A stretch of 48,307 nt of DNA from an uncultured Acidimicrobiales bacterium (GCA_938041035.1 CALHYX010000019.1:1-48307), one strand, 5' to 3'. Numbered from the stretch's first letter, positions 33,105-42,088 are shown. Made by a program: numbers and translations. Notes: generated from the sequence alone by a model not told the origin.

Positions 33105-33110
33105 GGTCGA

Positions 33111-33749
33111 ATGCCGAAGATCGTCGACCACGACGAACGCCGCCGGGAGATCACCGATGCCGTCTGCCGCATCACCCTGCGCGGCGGCCTCGCCCGGGCG
33201 ACGTTTCGCCACGTCGCCACCGAGGCCGGGACCTCTTCGCGTCTGGTGCAGTACTACTTCGGCACCAAAGCCGAACTCCTCGAAACCACTCGGCGGCACG
33301 TGGGCGATCGCTCGATCGCTCGGCTGAAGGCGTGGATCGAGGCGACCGACGGGTCTCCCCGCGCGGTGCTGGGCGCGTTCTTGAAGTCCTTCATTCCCAG
33401 TGACGAGGAGAGCCGGGTGGCGATGTTGATGTACGTCGCCCTGGCCGATCAGACGCTGATCGCCGCCGACCGTCCCGACCTTCGAGATGGGGCGGCGAAG
33501 CCGGCCACCGAGACCCAGATGATGCACGCCATGATCGTCGAACAGCTGGAGCGGGCATCGTTGGCTCCCGGAGTCGATCCGCGGGTGGAGGCCACCGCGA
33601 TCACGGCCATGATCCCCGGCCTCGGCCAGTACGTCCTCGACGGCAGCCTCCCCGTCGCAGCCGCCTTCGCAACCATCGACTACCAACTCGACCGAGCGTT
33701 CGGCGGCGTGCCCGCAGATGCTCTCGCGACCAACGGAGCGCCCACATGA
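33111..33749 (+). CDS. TetR family transcriptional regulator, BetI-like
   Basis: A 212-residue regulator. HTH region: FRHVATEAGTSSRLVQYYF (about residues 37-55), and the ligand domain resembles the BetI C-terminal type. Its ATG lies 13 bp after the end of a perfect 28-bp palindrome, so autorepression is very likely. The stop overlaps the start of an alpha/beta hydrolase (ATGA), and that enzyme's substrate or product may be the inducer. It may also control the divergent amidohydrolase-dehydrogenase pair. Confidence 0.9.
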   Translation: MPKIVDHDERRREITDAVCRITLRGGLARATFRHVATEAGTSSRLVQYYFGTKAELLETTRRHVGDRSIARLKAWIEATDGSPRAVLGAFLKSFIPSDEESRVAMLMYVALADQTLIAADRPDLRDGAAKPATETQMMHAMIVEQLERASLAPGVDPRVEATAITAMIPGLGQYVLDGSLPVAAAFATIDYQLDRAFGGVPADALATNGAPT

Positions 33750-34669
33750 GCAAGACCGACCTTTTCGAGCAGGCCGAACGGGCGCTTCTGGCCGCCGAGG
33801 GAGTGTCCGCCGAGCCCCACATGGTCGACCTCGCGCGGCCCGGGGGCGCGGTGCGCGTGCTGATTGCGGGCGAGGGTCCACCAGTGCTGCTGGTGCCGGG
33901 GACGATGACTGGAGGCGCCGTGTTCGCCGGGTTGGTGGGCCGGCTACCGAATTTCCGTTGCGTGATGATCGACCGGCCGGGGGTGGGCCTCAGCCCGCAG
34001 CTGGTCCCCCCGCCCACCGAACTCCCCGAACAGGAGCGCGTCGCCGACGATCTGGTCGTCGATGTGATGGATGGTCTCGGTATCGACCGTGCGCACCTGG
34101 TGCCGACATCGCTCGGGGGGTGGACCGCCTTCCGCAGTGTCGCCGCCCACCCCGACCGGTTCGATCGGGTGGCTGCATTGGGCTTCCAGGTGGGCGCCCG
34201 GATCACCGATGCGCCGTGGTCGATGCGGGCGCCGGCGGCGCCGGCGTGGGCCCTGCCCCGGCGCATGCGCGTTCCCCGGCGGGTGGTGCGGGCGACGCTG
34301 AAGGGGGCCGGGATGCGGTCGGCCATCGCCAACGGCAGATTCAGCGACGAACTCCTCGACTACGTGGTTGCATTGTTTGGCCACACCGAGACGTTCCGCA
34401 ACGAATCCCTCTACCAGCCCCGCCCCATCGGCGTGTCCGGACCGGTCGATGCGGTGACGCACCCACCGGAACTTCTCGCCCGGGTAACCGTCCCCGTGCA
34501 CCTGTTCTGGGGAACCGACGATGTCTTCGCCGGGGAGGAGTCGGCTCGAGAGTTCGCCGATCATCTGCCCGACGCCGAGGTGCAGATGGTGGCGGGCGCC
34601 GGCCATGCCCCATGGCTCGACGAGCCCGAGCTGGCCGCCGAAGCCGTGCGTCGGCACCTCCTCGGCTAG
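33746..34669 (+). CDS. alpha/beta hydrolase
   Basis: A 307-residue serine hydrolase. The nucleophile elbow reads VPTSLGG (Ser122); the usual Gly two residues before the Ser is replaced by Pro-Thr. The Asp is in FWGTDDVF and the His in GAGHAPW. LLVPGTMTGG near residue 50 forms the oxyanion region. It is co-translated with the TetR, a common arrangement for inducible ester, lactone or C-C bond hydrolases in aromatic and alicyclic catabolism. No signal peptide is evident. Confidence 0.87.
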   Translation: MSKTDLFEQAERALLAAEGVSAEPHMVDLARPGGAVRVLIAGEGPPVLLVPGTMTGGAVFAGLVGRLPNFRCVMIDRPGVGLSPQLVPPPTELPEQERVADDLVVDVMDGLGIDRAHLVPTSLGGWTAFRSVAAHPDRFDRVAALGFQVGARITDAPWSMRAPAAPAWALPRRMRVPRRVVRATLKGAGMRSAIANGRFSDELLDYVVALFGHTETFRNESLYQPRPIGVSGPVDAVTHPPELLARVTVPVHLFWGTDDVFAGEESAREFADHLPDAEVQMVAGAGHAPWLDEPELAAEAVRRHLLG

Positions 34670-34684
34670 CGCCTGGCTGTTCTG

Positions 34685-35890
34685 CTACGTCGGTTTGGGC
34701 TTGAGTCGGAGCAGTAGCGCCGCCCCCAGCATGCCGCTGGCAAAGGCCGTCCACTGGGCCGCGGTGTGGCCCCAGTCGTCGATGATCCGGCCGATGAGGG
34801 GTGGTCCGATCAACCCGCCGACGCCGGCGGAGGTGTACAGCGCGCCCAGCACGCCGCCCATGCCGACGGTGCCGTAGAGCTGGGCGACGACCGCGGGGGA
34901 AAGCGCGATAAAGCCGCCGTAGGCCACGCCGAGGATGGACGCGAAGACGATCAACACCGGATAGTTGGTGTCGGCGACGATCCAGATGGGGAAGCTCAGC
35001 GCCAGTCCGAGAAACGTCAACCGGTACACCTCGAGGATCCCGGCCTTCGCCGCGATCACGCCGAAGCCGAGCCGACCGACGATCGACGCCATGCCGATGA
35101 TGCCGAGCAGGACCGCCGCCGAGCCGTCGGTTCCGGTCGTTTCGATGTAGTCGGCCATGAACACGAACGGGGTGAAGAGCGCAATGGCGACGAAGAGCGA
35201 CGATGAGTAGAGCAACCAGAAATCCGTTCGGCCGCGAATGACCTCCCGGATGGGCCGGGGCGGCTCGGCCGAACCCGGCGGCCGATGGGCGCCGATGGCG
35301 GCGACCGCCAGCAGGATGGCCGAGATGACGGCGAAGACGCGGTACGCATCGCGCCAGCCGTTGGCTTCGATCACCCGCTCGATCATCGGCACGAGCACGA
35401 GCGTGCCGGTGCCGATACCGGCTACCGCCAGGCCGAGCGCCAGGGTTCGGCGTTCCTCGAACCAACCACCCACCGCGGCCACCATCGGCACGTAGCAACA
35501 GGCCACGCCGATGCCGACCCCCATCCCGTAGGTGAGATAGCCGAGGCGGATCGAGGAGACCTCGGCGGTGAGTAGCAGGCCGATGACCATGGCCGTCCCG
35601 CCGAAGATCACCACCGGTCGCGGCCCGATGCGATCGGCGATGCGTCCGCTCAGGATCCCGAGGGCGAAGTAGGCGAAGGTGGTGATGGCAAAGAAGAAGG
35701 CCGTTTGCGATCGGCTGGTGCCGAACTCGTCGGCCATCGGGCCGAAGAACTCACCGAAGCTGTAGGCCACCCCGAAGACGGTGAACATGGCGAGAAAGGC
35801 CGATACCACGACGATCCACGCCCGGGCCGAGTCGACCGGATGGGGCTCGGTCGACGGGACGGCGTCTGGATTCTGGGGGGCCGTCGTCAC
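34685..35890 (-). CDS. MFS transporter, monocarboxylate/oxalate-type
   Basis: A 401-residue transporter with about 12 hydrophobic segments. The central and N-terminal loops show a signature-like GILSGRIADRIGPR sequence, and layout is close to the OFA/MCT group. GTG at 35890 is the start, 6 nt after TACGTT. It is divergent from the ketosteroid isomerase homologue. Likely uptake or export of an organic acid; substrate unknown. Confidence 0.87.
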   Translation of the reverse strand: MTTAPQNPDAVPSTEPHPVDSARAWIVVVSAFLAMFTVFGVAYSFGEFFGPMADEFGTSRSQTAFFFAITTFAYFALGILSGRIADRIGPRPVVIFGGTAMVIGLLLTAEVSSIRLGYLTYGMGVGIGVACCYVPMVAAVGGWFEERRTLALGLAVAGIGTGTLVLVPMIERVIEANGWRDAYRVFAVISAILLAVAAIGAHRPPGSAEPPRPIREVIRGRTDFWLLYSSSLFVAIALFTPFVFMADYIETTGTDGSAAVLLGIIGMASIVGRLGFGVIAAKAGILEVYRLTFLGLALSFPIWIVADTNYPVLIVFASILGVAYGGFIALSPAVVAQLYGTVGMGGVLGALYTSAGVGGLIGPPLIGRIIDDWGHTAAQWTAFASGMLGAALLLRLKPKPT

Positions 35891-35896
35891 CGCCGA

Positions 35897-35902
35897 AACG
35901 TA
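35897..35902 (-). promoter_or_regulatory. -10 box TACGTT, leaderless start
   Basis: TACGTT on the minus strand, then TCGGCG, then GTG at 35890. Confidence 0.55.
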
Positions 35903-35936
35903 GCGCCTCGCCTACGGCGGGGCGAAAGGGTGGACC

Positions 35937-35942
35937 TATGGT
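35937..35942 (+). promoter_or_regulatory. -10 box TATGGT of the isomerase gene
   Basis: TATGGT lies 48 nt before the ATG at 35990. A leader with AGGAGA about 7 nt before the start follows, so this transcript is leadered. Confidence 0.4.
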
Positions 35943-35989
35943 GACCGGGCGGTCGGGGACGATCGCCCGGCGACGACAGGAGATGAATC

Positions 35990-36346
35990 ATGGCCACGGT
36001 GACGAGCACACAACTCGAAGAGGCGTGCACGGCGTACGTGTCGCTGGTCGGCAGCGAGGACCTCGACGCGATGATGGCCCTGTGGGCCGACGGCTGCACC
36101 GTCGAGGACCCGGTCGGCACCGAGGTGCGGGTGGGCAAGGACGCCGTACGCGAGTTCTATGCCACCCTTCCGCCGATGGGCGTGTCGGCGACCCTCGCCG
36201 GCCCCGTGTGCGCGGTACCCGACGGGAAGGCCGCCGCCTTCTCGTTTGAGATCGACACCGCCGGCCTGGTGATGAACGTCATCGATGTCATGACCTTCGA
36301 CGAAGAGGGCAAGATCACCTCGATGACCGCCTACTGGAAGATGTAG
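35990..36346 (+). CDS. ketosteroid isomerase homologue (steroid delta-isomerase)
   Basis: A 118-residue NTF2-fold protein close to bacterial steroid delta-5-3-ketoisomerase. The catalytic set aligns almost position for position with the Pseudomonas putida enzyme: Tyr16 in TAYVSLV, Asp40 in VEDPVG, Tyr57 in REFYATL and Asp99 in VIDVMTFDE (Asp103 there). Trp32 replaces the accessory Tyr32. The end MTAYW also matches. It should shift a double bond next to a ketone in a steroid-like substrate. A steroid-catabolism role is likely from the active site, but no other classical sterol genes are seen here. Confidence 0.87.
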   Translation: MATVTSTQLEEACTAYVSLVGSEDLDAMMALWADGCTVEDPVGTEVRVGKDAVREFYATLPPMGVSATLAGPVCAVPDGKAAAFSFEIDTAGLVMNVIDVMTFDEEGKITSMTAYWKM

Positions 36347-36358
36347 CGGGCCGACCCG

Positions 36359-37999
36359 TCAGGCGGTCTCGGTGGCGGCGGCCGATTGGAGGCCGAGGTC
36401 GGCGATGGCCTTCTCGCGCATCTCGACCTTGCGCACCTTGCCGGTGACCGTCATGGGGAACTCGGTCGTGAAGTGCACGTACCGGGGAATCTTGAAGTGG
36501 GCGATCTTGCCTCGACAGAACTCCTTCAGTTCGTCCTCGGTGAGTTGGGCGTCGGGGGCGAGCTGCACCCAGGCCATGATCTCTTCGCCGAAGCGCTCGT
36601 CGGGAACGCCGATCACCTGGGCGTCGGCGATGGCCGGGTGGGTGTAGAGAAATTCCTCGATCTCCCGGGGATAGATGTTCTCGCCGCCCCGAATGACCAT
36701 GTCCTTGATGCGGCCGACGATGTTCACGTAACCGTCGTCGTCCATCACCGCGAGGTCGCCGGAGTGCATCCAGCCGTCGTCATCGATGGCCTCGGCCGTC
36801 TTTTCGGGGTCCTCCCAGTAGCCGAGCATCACGTGGAATCCTCGGGTGCAGTACTCGCCGCCGACGCCTCGTTGCACGGTCTCGCCGGTCTCGGGGTCGA
36901 TGATCTTGGACTCGACGTGGGGGAGGACCCGGCCCACCGTCGTCACCCGGTGTTCGACCGAATCGGTGGCGATGGTCTGGGTCGACACGGGCGAGGTTTC
37001 CGTCATGCCGTAGGCGATGGTGACCTCGCTCATGTTCATCTGATCGATCACCTTGCGCATGACCTCGATCGGGCACGGTGAGCCCGCCATCACGCCGGTC
37101 CGCAGCGTCGACAGGTCGAACGAGGCGAGATCCTCGTGGCCGAGTTCGGCGACGAACATGGTCGGCACGCCGTACAGCGCGGTGCACCGCTCGTCCTGGA
37201 CGGCCTGCAGCACGGCTCCGGGGTCGAACGACGGGCAGGGCACCACCATGGTGGCGCCGTAGATCGAACACGCCAGGTTGCCCATCACCATCCCGAAGCA
37301 GTGGTAGAAGGGCACCGGTATGCAGAGCCGGTCGTCGAGGCTGAATCCCTGCGCGGCGCCGCACAACAGCGCGTCGTTCAGAATGCTGCGGTGGCTTAGC
37401 GTGGCCCCTTTGGGGAATCCGGTGGTCCCGGACGTGTACTGGATGTTGATGGGGTCCTCGGGGCGCAGCGTCGCCGCTCGCTCGGCCAGTTCGTCATCGC
37501 CGACGCTGTCCCCGGCGGCCAGCAGGTCGTTCCAGTCGGCGGTGTCGAAGTACAGGACGTCGGTGAGCTCGGGGAGCGCCGGCCGTACCTCGTCGACCAT
37601 CTCCCGGTAGGCCGAGGTCAAGAACTCGGTGCGGGTGACCAGCATGCGGCAGCCCGACTGGCGCAGGGCGTATTCGAGTTCGTTGGTTCGGTAGGCCGGG
37701 TTGATGTTCACCTGGATGGCGCCGATCCGGGCCGTGGCGTACTGGATGTAGGTCCACTCGGCGAAGTTCGGACTCCACATCCCCACCCGGTCGCCCTTGG
37801 CGATGCCGCGGGCCATCAACCCCTTCGCCACCCGGTCGACGGTGGTGCCAAACTCCGCCCAGGTCTGGCGGATGCCCTGATGGGTGACCACGAACGCCTC
37901 GCGATCGCCGTGTCGGGCCACCGTCTCCGTCAGGTTGTCGCCGATCGTCTGCTCCAGCAGTTCGACATCGGTTCTCCCAAGAGCTCTTGCCGCGGCCAT
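36359..37999 (-). CDS. fatty-acyl/aryl-CoA synthetase (AMP-binding)
   Basis: A 546-residue adenylate-forming ligase that activates a carboxylic acid to its CoA thioester. Motifs are complete: [16 protein letters not shown] phosphate loop, [18 protein letters not shown], hinge [16 protein letters not shown], and A10 MTVTGKVRK with the catalytic Lys. This contrasts with the damaged ligase at 10809. ATG 37999 has GGGGGAG a few nt upstream. It lies convergent to the isomerase gene and near amidohydrolases, fitting activation of an acid side chain in lipid or steroid breakdown. Confidence 0.92.
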   Translation of the reverse strand: MAAARALGRTDVELLEQTIGDNLTETVARHGDREAFVVTHQGIRQTWAEFGTTVDRVAKGLMARGIAKGDRVGMWSPNFAEWTYIQYATARIGAIQVNINPAYRTNELEYALRQSGCRMLVTRTEFLTSAYREMVDEVRPALPELTDVLYFDTADWNDLLAAGDSVGDDELAERAATLRPEDPINIQYTSGTTGFPKGATLSHRSILNDALLCGAAQGFSLDDRLCIPVPFYHCFGMVMGNLACSIYGATMVVPCPSFDPGAVLQAVQDERCTALYGVPTMFVAELGHEDLASFDLSTLRTGVMAGSPCPIEVMRKVIDQMNMSEVTIAYGMTETSPVSTQTIATDSVEHRVTTVGRVLPHVESKIIDPETGETVQRGVGGEYCTRGFHVMLGYWEDPEKTAEAIDDDGWMHSGDLAVMDDDGYVNIVGRIKDMVIRGGENIYPREIEEFLYTHPAIADAQVIGVPDERFGEEIMAWVQLAPDAQLTEDELKEFCRGKIAHFKIPRYVHFTTEFPMTVTGKVRKVEMREKAIADLGLQSAAATETA

Positions 38000-38102
38000 T
38001 GTGCTCCCCCCGAGCTGTAGCTGGTCATCGTCACTGCGTACCCGCACCTTAGGTGCTGGTGGTTTCCGCTGACTCTCTCGATGCTCGCCTCGGCGTGGTC
38101 AT

Positions 38103-38117
38103 CCACCATGCTGGTGG
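38103..38117. promoter_or_regulatory. 15-bp inverted repeat in the divergent gap
   Basis: CCACCA-TGC-TGGTGG lies between the acyl-CoA synthetase and the SnoaL-like gene. TGCTGGTGG also occurs at 38054-38062, so it may be a repeated half-site for a regulator. Confidence 0.35.
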
Positions 38118-38144
38118 ACGACCGGCCGGCGTCAGAGGAGCACC

Positions 38145-38600
38145 GTGAGCCCAGCACCCGAGCGAGCGAACACTATGCCCGATACCACCATGCCCGATAC
38201 CACCATGCCCGACGACCGAAACGCCATCGCCGACCTGCTGCTGCGGTACGCGACGGCCATCGACCGCCGTGACTGGGATCAGTTCCGCACCTGCTTCACC
38301 GCCGATGTGTTGGCCGAGTACAAAGACATCGGGACCTGGCGCGGAGTCGACGAGATCACCGACTTCATGGCCGAGGTGCATGCCCCGATGGGGCCCACGT
38401 TGCACCGGTTGTCGAACATCGACGTCGTCGTGACGGGCGATACGGCCACCGCCCGGACCTACGTCGACGTCGTGCTCACCTTCGACGGCGGTAGCGGGCT
38501 CAACGACATCGGGTTCTACGACGACGATCTGGTACGCACCGACGACGGTTGGCGCATCGCGCACCGGCGCTACACCTCGGTGACCTCGAGTCAGTTCTGA
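38145..38600 (+). CDS. SnoaL-like / NTF2-fold protein
   Basis: A 151-residue protein of the SnoaL_4 / dioxygenase beta-like NTF2 group (LLLRYATAIDRRDWDQFRTCF). Relatives include polyketide cyclases, dehydratases and isomerases. GTG at 38145 has AGAGGAG upstream. Three further in-frame ATGs follow at 38175, 38190 and 38205, each starting a 15-bp repeat, so the N-terminal MPDTT repeats may be an accidental or regulated multi-start region. Function unknown. Confidence 0.8.
   Translation: MSPAPERANTMPDTTMPDTTMPDDRNAIADLLLRYATAIDRRDWDQFRTCFTADVLAEYKDIGTWRGVDEITDFMAEVHAPMGPTLHRLSNIDVVVTGDTATARTYVDVVLTFDGGSGLNDIGFYDDDLVRTDDGWRIAHRRYTSVTSSQF
38175..38219 (+). repeat. 15-bp tandem repeat with three in-frame ATG codons
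   Basis: Unit ATGCCCGATACCACC at 38175 and 38190, with a degenerate third copy at 38205. It encodes MPDTT-MPDTT-MPD at the N-terminus of the SnoaL-like protein. Confidence 0.85.
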
Positions 38601-38648
38601 AAGTAGTCCCATCGCAGCCGTGCTCGACGGTGGGCGAGGGGGCGGCTC

Positions 38649-39851
38649 TCAGGCCTTCATGAACGCCGGGCTCGTCGCGTCGGCGGGAATCTCCGCCAGC
38701 GGTGTCGCCACCTGTTCGACGGTCGGGCCGTGCTCGGCCGCGAGCGGTGCGAGTGCCGCTAGGTCGAGGCCGTACACGTGGGCGGCATTCTCCGAGAGGA
38801 CCTTGCGCAGGTCGGCGCTGTTCCATCCGGCGAACGTCCGCTGCAACGACTCCGTGCTGTAGGGCCAGCAGGCTTCGTGGTGGGGATAGTCGCTGCCCCA
38901 CATGAAGTTCTCGATGCCGAACTCCCGCATGATGACGGTGTCCGACGGTGCCGGAAAGCTGGCGCCGATCCAGATGTTGCGCTGGAAGGTCTCCATCGGG
39001 CTGGCCTTGCCGACCGCCTCGGCCGGAATGCCCAGCTCGCCGACCCGACCGCCGCTCATCAGCCGATAGAAGTGCTCCATGCGGTTGAGGGCGGGCTTGA
39101 GCCAGTCGGTGCCCTGTTCGGTGAGTACCAGTTTGAGGCCGGGGAACCGCTCGAAGACGCCGCCCCAGATCATGTGCCAGAACGCCCGGTTGGCGAAGAA
39201 CCCGGACTCCATCATGAAGATGAGATTGCGGAACGGCGTGTCGGCAAATTCGGGGATGCCGCTGCCGCCCGCATGGTGGGTGACCGGCATGTCGAGTTCC
39301 TGGCACACCGCCCACAGCGGGTCGTAGGCGGCCGACGACAACGGTTCGATCCAGGGCGTGTCGGGTGAAACCCCGGGGAGGAGCACGCCTTTGATGCCAT
39401 GGTCGTGGCACCAGCGGACGTCGGCGATGGCTTCGTCGACGTCGTTGAGCAGGATCTGGGCCAGACCGACCCGCTGCTTCGGGAAGGCGGCCACGAAGTC
39501 GGCCAGCCACCGGTTGTGGGCTCGGATGCCCTCGAGGCGAATGCGGAACGTCTCCGGCGACGGCGCCGGAGCCACGACCACACCGGTCGGGAAGAAGGGC
39601 GGGACCGTGTTGGGGAAGACGATCTCGGCGACGACGCCGTCGGCGTACAGGTCGCCGTTGCGGCGCTCGTCGTCCCAGTTGCGGCTTCGGCCGTCATCCT
39701 GGAGGTCGCGGAACGGGTTCTTGTACCCGCCGCGCCACTCGTCGAACTGTTCAACGAACTCCTTCGCCAGGTACTCGCGGTACATGGCGTGGTTGCCGCC
39801 GGCATGGCAGTCGGCGGAGATGATCGTGTAGCGGTCGGTCGCGGTGGTCAT
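38649..39851 (-). CDS. amidohydrolase_2 family protein (ACMSD-like)
   Basis: A 400-residue metal-dependent TIM-barrel enzyme. SADCHAGGN supplies the N-terminal metal His in a DxH variant, PVTHHAGG a mid-chain His, and MWGSDYPHHE the C-terminal Asp. This long group is common in actinobacteria and is often linked to aromatic or steroid degradation; substrates are mostly unknown. GGAGA precedes the ATG at 39851. It is convergent with the SnoaL-like gene and divergent from the DegT cluster. Confidence 0.87.
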   Translation of the reverse strand: MTTATDRYTIISADCHAGGNHAMYREYLAKEFVEQFDEWRGGYKNPFRDLQDDGRSRNWDDERRNGDLYADGVVAEIVFPNTVPPFFPTGVVVAPAPSPETFRIRLEGIRAHNRWLADFVAAFPKQRVGLAQILLNDVDEAIADVRWCHDHGIKGVLLPGVSPDTPWIEPLSSAAYDPLWAVCQELDMPVTHHAGGSGIPEFADTPFRNLIFMMESGFFANRAFWHMIWGGVFERFPGLKLVLTEQGTDWLKPALNRMEHFYRLMSGGRVGELGIPAEAVGKASPMETFQRNIWIGASFPAPSDTVIMREFGIENFMWGSDYPHHEACWPYSTESLQRTFAGWNSADLRKVLSENAAHVYGLDLAALAPLAAEHGPTVEQVATPLAEIPADATSPAFMKA

Positions 39852-39973
39852 GGCGTCTCCGGGTGGTCTTCCGTCATGTCTACGGTATGCCCTGGCCGTT
39901 CGCGCAACTCATCGGAAGGCGAGCGACCGGGGCGGCGCCGCTGCGCTCGCTGTTGCTTGCGGGCGGAGCCCAC

Positions 39974-39979
39974 TACGGT
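39974..39979 (+). promoter_or_regulatory. -10 box TACGGT, leaderless start of the DegT cluster
   Basis: TACGGT, then seven bases, then the ATG at 39987. It would be the promoter of the six-gene cluster. Confidence 0.5.
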
Positions 39980-39986
39980 CGGCGCC

Positions 39987-41225
39987 ATGAGACTTCCACC
40001 ATCTGGTGCCACCGGAGACGAACGCGAAATCGAGGCGGTCGTCGCGGTCATGCGCAACAACCCGACGCTCGATATCGGCGACGCCACCGAAGAGCTGGAA
40101 CGCCGAACCGCCGAACTGCTGTCGAAGCGCTACGGCCTGATGGTGAACTCCGGTTCGTCGGCGCTGCGGATCGCCATCGACCTGCTCCACCTCGAACGGG
40201 GCGATGAGATCATCACGTCGCCGTTGTGCTTCTCCACCGATATCGCGCCCATGGTGCAGTCCGGCATCGTGCCGGTGTTCGCCGACATCACGCCCAACAC
40301 CTACCAGATCGACACCGACCAGGTCGCCGCCATGATCGGCCCGCGCACCAGGGCGATCCTGGTGCCGAACCTGTGCGGTAACTGCCCCGACTGGGATGCC
40401 CTACGCGCCATCGCCGACGAGCACGGGTTGGCCGTTGTCGAGGACTCTGCCGACGTACTCGACAGCTGGCAGCGGGGGACTCGCACCGGGGCCCGCAGCG
40501 ACATCTCCATCACCAGCTTTGCCCGCTCGCACGCGATGACCGCAGGCGGCACCGGCGGCGTGGTCGGCATCGACGACCCCGACCTCTACGACGAGGCGCT
40601 CTCGCTGCGGCGATGGGGTCGCCGTTCGGAGCGGTACCTCTTTGGCTCGGAGAAGAAGACCGGCGACGAGCGGTCGCGAGAGGACGGCCAGGACGGCAAA
40701 CTCGAACGCTTCGGCGAACTCGCCGACGGCACGCCCTATGACCTGATCTTCGTGTTCGACACGATCGGCTACAACTTCGAGCCCAACGAGCTGAGCGCGG
40801 CGTACGGCCTCGTGCAGATGGACAAGATGCCGGGGTTCAACGAGCAGCGGCAGGCCAACTGGAGCAAGCTCAACGACTTCTTCGCCACCCGCGACGGCCT
40901 GACGGCGGGCGACACGACCGCCGACACCGACACCACGTGGATGCGGTTCTGCTTCACCCTCGACGAGGGCTTCGGGCTGGGCCGCAACGAGGTGCAGAAG
41001 TTTCTCGACGACCGCGGGGTCAGTACGCGGATGGTGTGGACGGGCAACATCCTCCGTCAGCCGGCGTTTGCCAACATCGAGCATCGCCAACCCGAGGGTG
41101 GTCTGCCCAACTGCGACCGCATGATGGACCGCTCCCTTTCGCTACCGATCTACCACGCACTGAACGCCGACCACATGGGCTTCATCTGCGAGCAGGTCGA
41201 CGAGCTCCTGGCGACGGTCAACTGA
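39987..41225 (+). CDS. DegT/DnrJ/EryC1/StrS-fold enzyme with His in place of the PLP lysine
   Basis: A 412-residue fold-type-I PLP protein. Landmarks: NSGSSALRIAID (54-65), LVPNLCGNCPDWDALR, VVEDSADVLDS with Asp153, and SITSFARSHAMTAGGTGG. The last normally carries the Schiff-base Lys; here His182 stands there, as in the 3-dehydratases E1 (RfbH-like) and ColD. The Fe-S cysteines of E1 are absent. The C-terminal TGNILRQPAF motif matches the RfbH-related group. A PMP-dependent deoxygenation or dehydration is thus more likely than simple transamination. It starts a tight cluster, with the next gene overlapping its stop (TGATG). Confidence 0.85.
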   Translation: MRLPPSGATGDEREIEAVVAVMRNNPTLDIGDATEELERRTAELLSKRYGLMVNSGSSALRIAIDLLHLERGDEIITSPLCFSTDIAPMVQSGIVPVFADITPNTYQIDTDQVAAMIGPRTRAILVPNLCGNCPDWDALRAIADEHGLAVVEDSADVLDSWQRGTRTGARSDISITSFARSHAMTAGGTGGVVGIDDPDLYDEALSLRRWGRRSERYLFGSEKKTGDERSREDGQDGKLERFGELADGTPYDLIFVFDTIGYNFEPNELSAAYGLVQMDKMPGFNEQRQANWSKLNDFFATRDGLTAGDTTADTDTTWMRFCFTLDEGFGLGRNEVQKFLDDRGVSTRMVWTGNILRQPAFANIEHRQPEGGLPNCDRMMDRSLSLPIYHALNADHMGFICEQVDELLATVN

Positions 41226-42088
41226 TGCCGGTAGCACTGGTCACGGGGGCGAGCCGGGGTATCGGCGCCGGGATTGCCCAGCGGCTGGCCGCCGAGGGCT
41301 GTGCGGTCGCGTGCGTCGCCCGCACCATGGCCGAGGGCGACTCGCACCTCGACGGTTCGTTGGCGGCCACCGTCGACCGGCTCCGCGCAATGGGGGTCAA
41401 AGCCCACGCCATCGCGGCGGATTTGTCGAGCCCTGACTTCGACCCGGAGGCGCTCATCGCCGAGGCCGAGACCGAGTTGGGCGCCATCGACTACCTCGTG
41501 AACAACGCGGCGGCGGCGTTTTACCCGACCTACATCGAGATGCCCCGCAAGCGGATGGAGATTTCGTTCCGGGTCAACGTCATGGCGCCGTGGGTGCTGG
41601 CCCAACAGGTGCTGCCCGCCATGGTCGAGCGGGGGAGTGGTTCGGTGCTCAACCTCACGTCGCAGACCGCGATCATGCCGCCGGGCCCGCCCTTCGCGGT
41701 CGCCAAGCAGATCCAGGGCGCCACCGCGTACGGCGGTTCGAAGGCGTGGCTGGAGCGGGCGACGGTGGGTGCGGCGGCCGAACTGTTCGGCACCGGTGTC
41801 TCGCTCAACTGCCTGTCGCCGGACACGTCGGTGATCACCGAGGGCGCTACCGCCCTCGTCGACCTGTCGAAGTATCCGAACGAGCCCATCGATGCGATGG
41901 CGGAGTCGGCGTGGGCGCTGCTCACGGGCGACCCGACCGAGTACACGGGTCGGGTCGAGTACAGCCTGTCGTTCCTGTACCGGGAGCGGCGACCGGTTCG
42001 AACGCTCGACGGCTCGGCCCTGCTCGAGGGTTGGCAGCCGGCCGAGATTCCGATCGACTACCTGCTCGAGCCGGGGGAGGAGCGCTAG
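41225..42088 (+). CDS. short-chain dehydrogenase/reductase
   Basis: A 287-residue NAD(P)-dependent SDR. TGASRGIGAG nucleotide loop, NNAAAAFYP, catalytic Ser in NLTSQTA and Tyr/Lys in AYGGSKAW are present. It is longer than a classical SDR, with an insertion between Ser and Tyr and a tail after the C-terminal NSLSP-like stretch (NCLSPDTSVI). The start overlaps the DegT stop and its stop overlaps the next GTG (TAGTG), so the products should be made together. Confidence 0.9.
   Translation: MPVALVTGASRGIGAGIAQRLAAEGCAVACVARTMAEGDSHLDGSLAATVDRLRAMGVKAHAIAADLSSPDFDPEALIAEAETELGAIDYLVNNAAAAFYPTYIEMPRKRMEISFRVNVMAPWVLAQQVLPAMVERGSGSVLNLTSQTAIMPPGPPFAVAKQIQGATAYGGSKAWLERATVGAAAELFGTGVSLNCLSPDTSVITEGATALVDLSKYPNEPIDAMAESAWALLTGDPTEYTGRVEYSLSFLYRERRPVRTLDGSALLEGWQPAEIPIDYLLEPGEER

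Noticed and set aside
39399..39986. Upstream extension of the DegT reading frame
   Set aside because: It would overlap the convergent amidohydrolase for 450 bp; the conserved fold starts at 39987 next to a -10 box.
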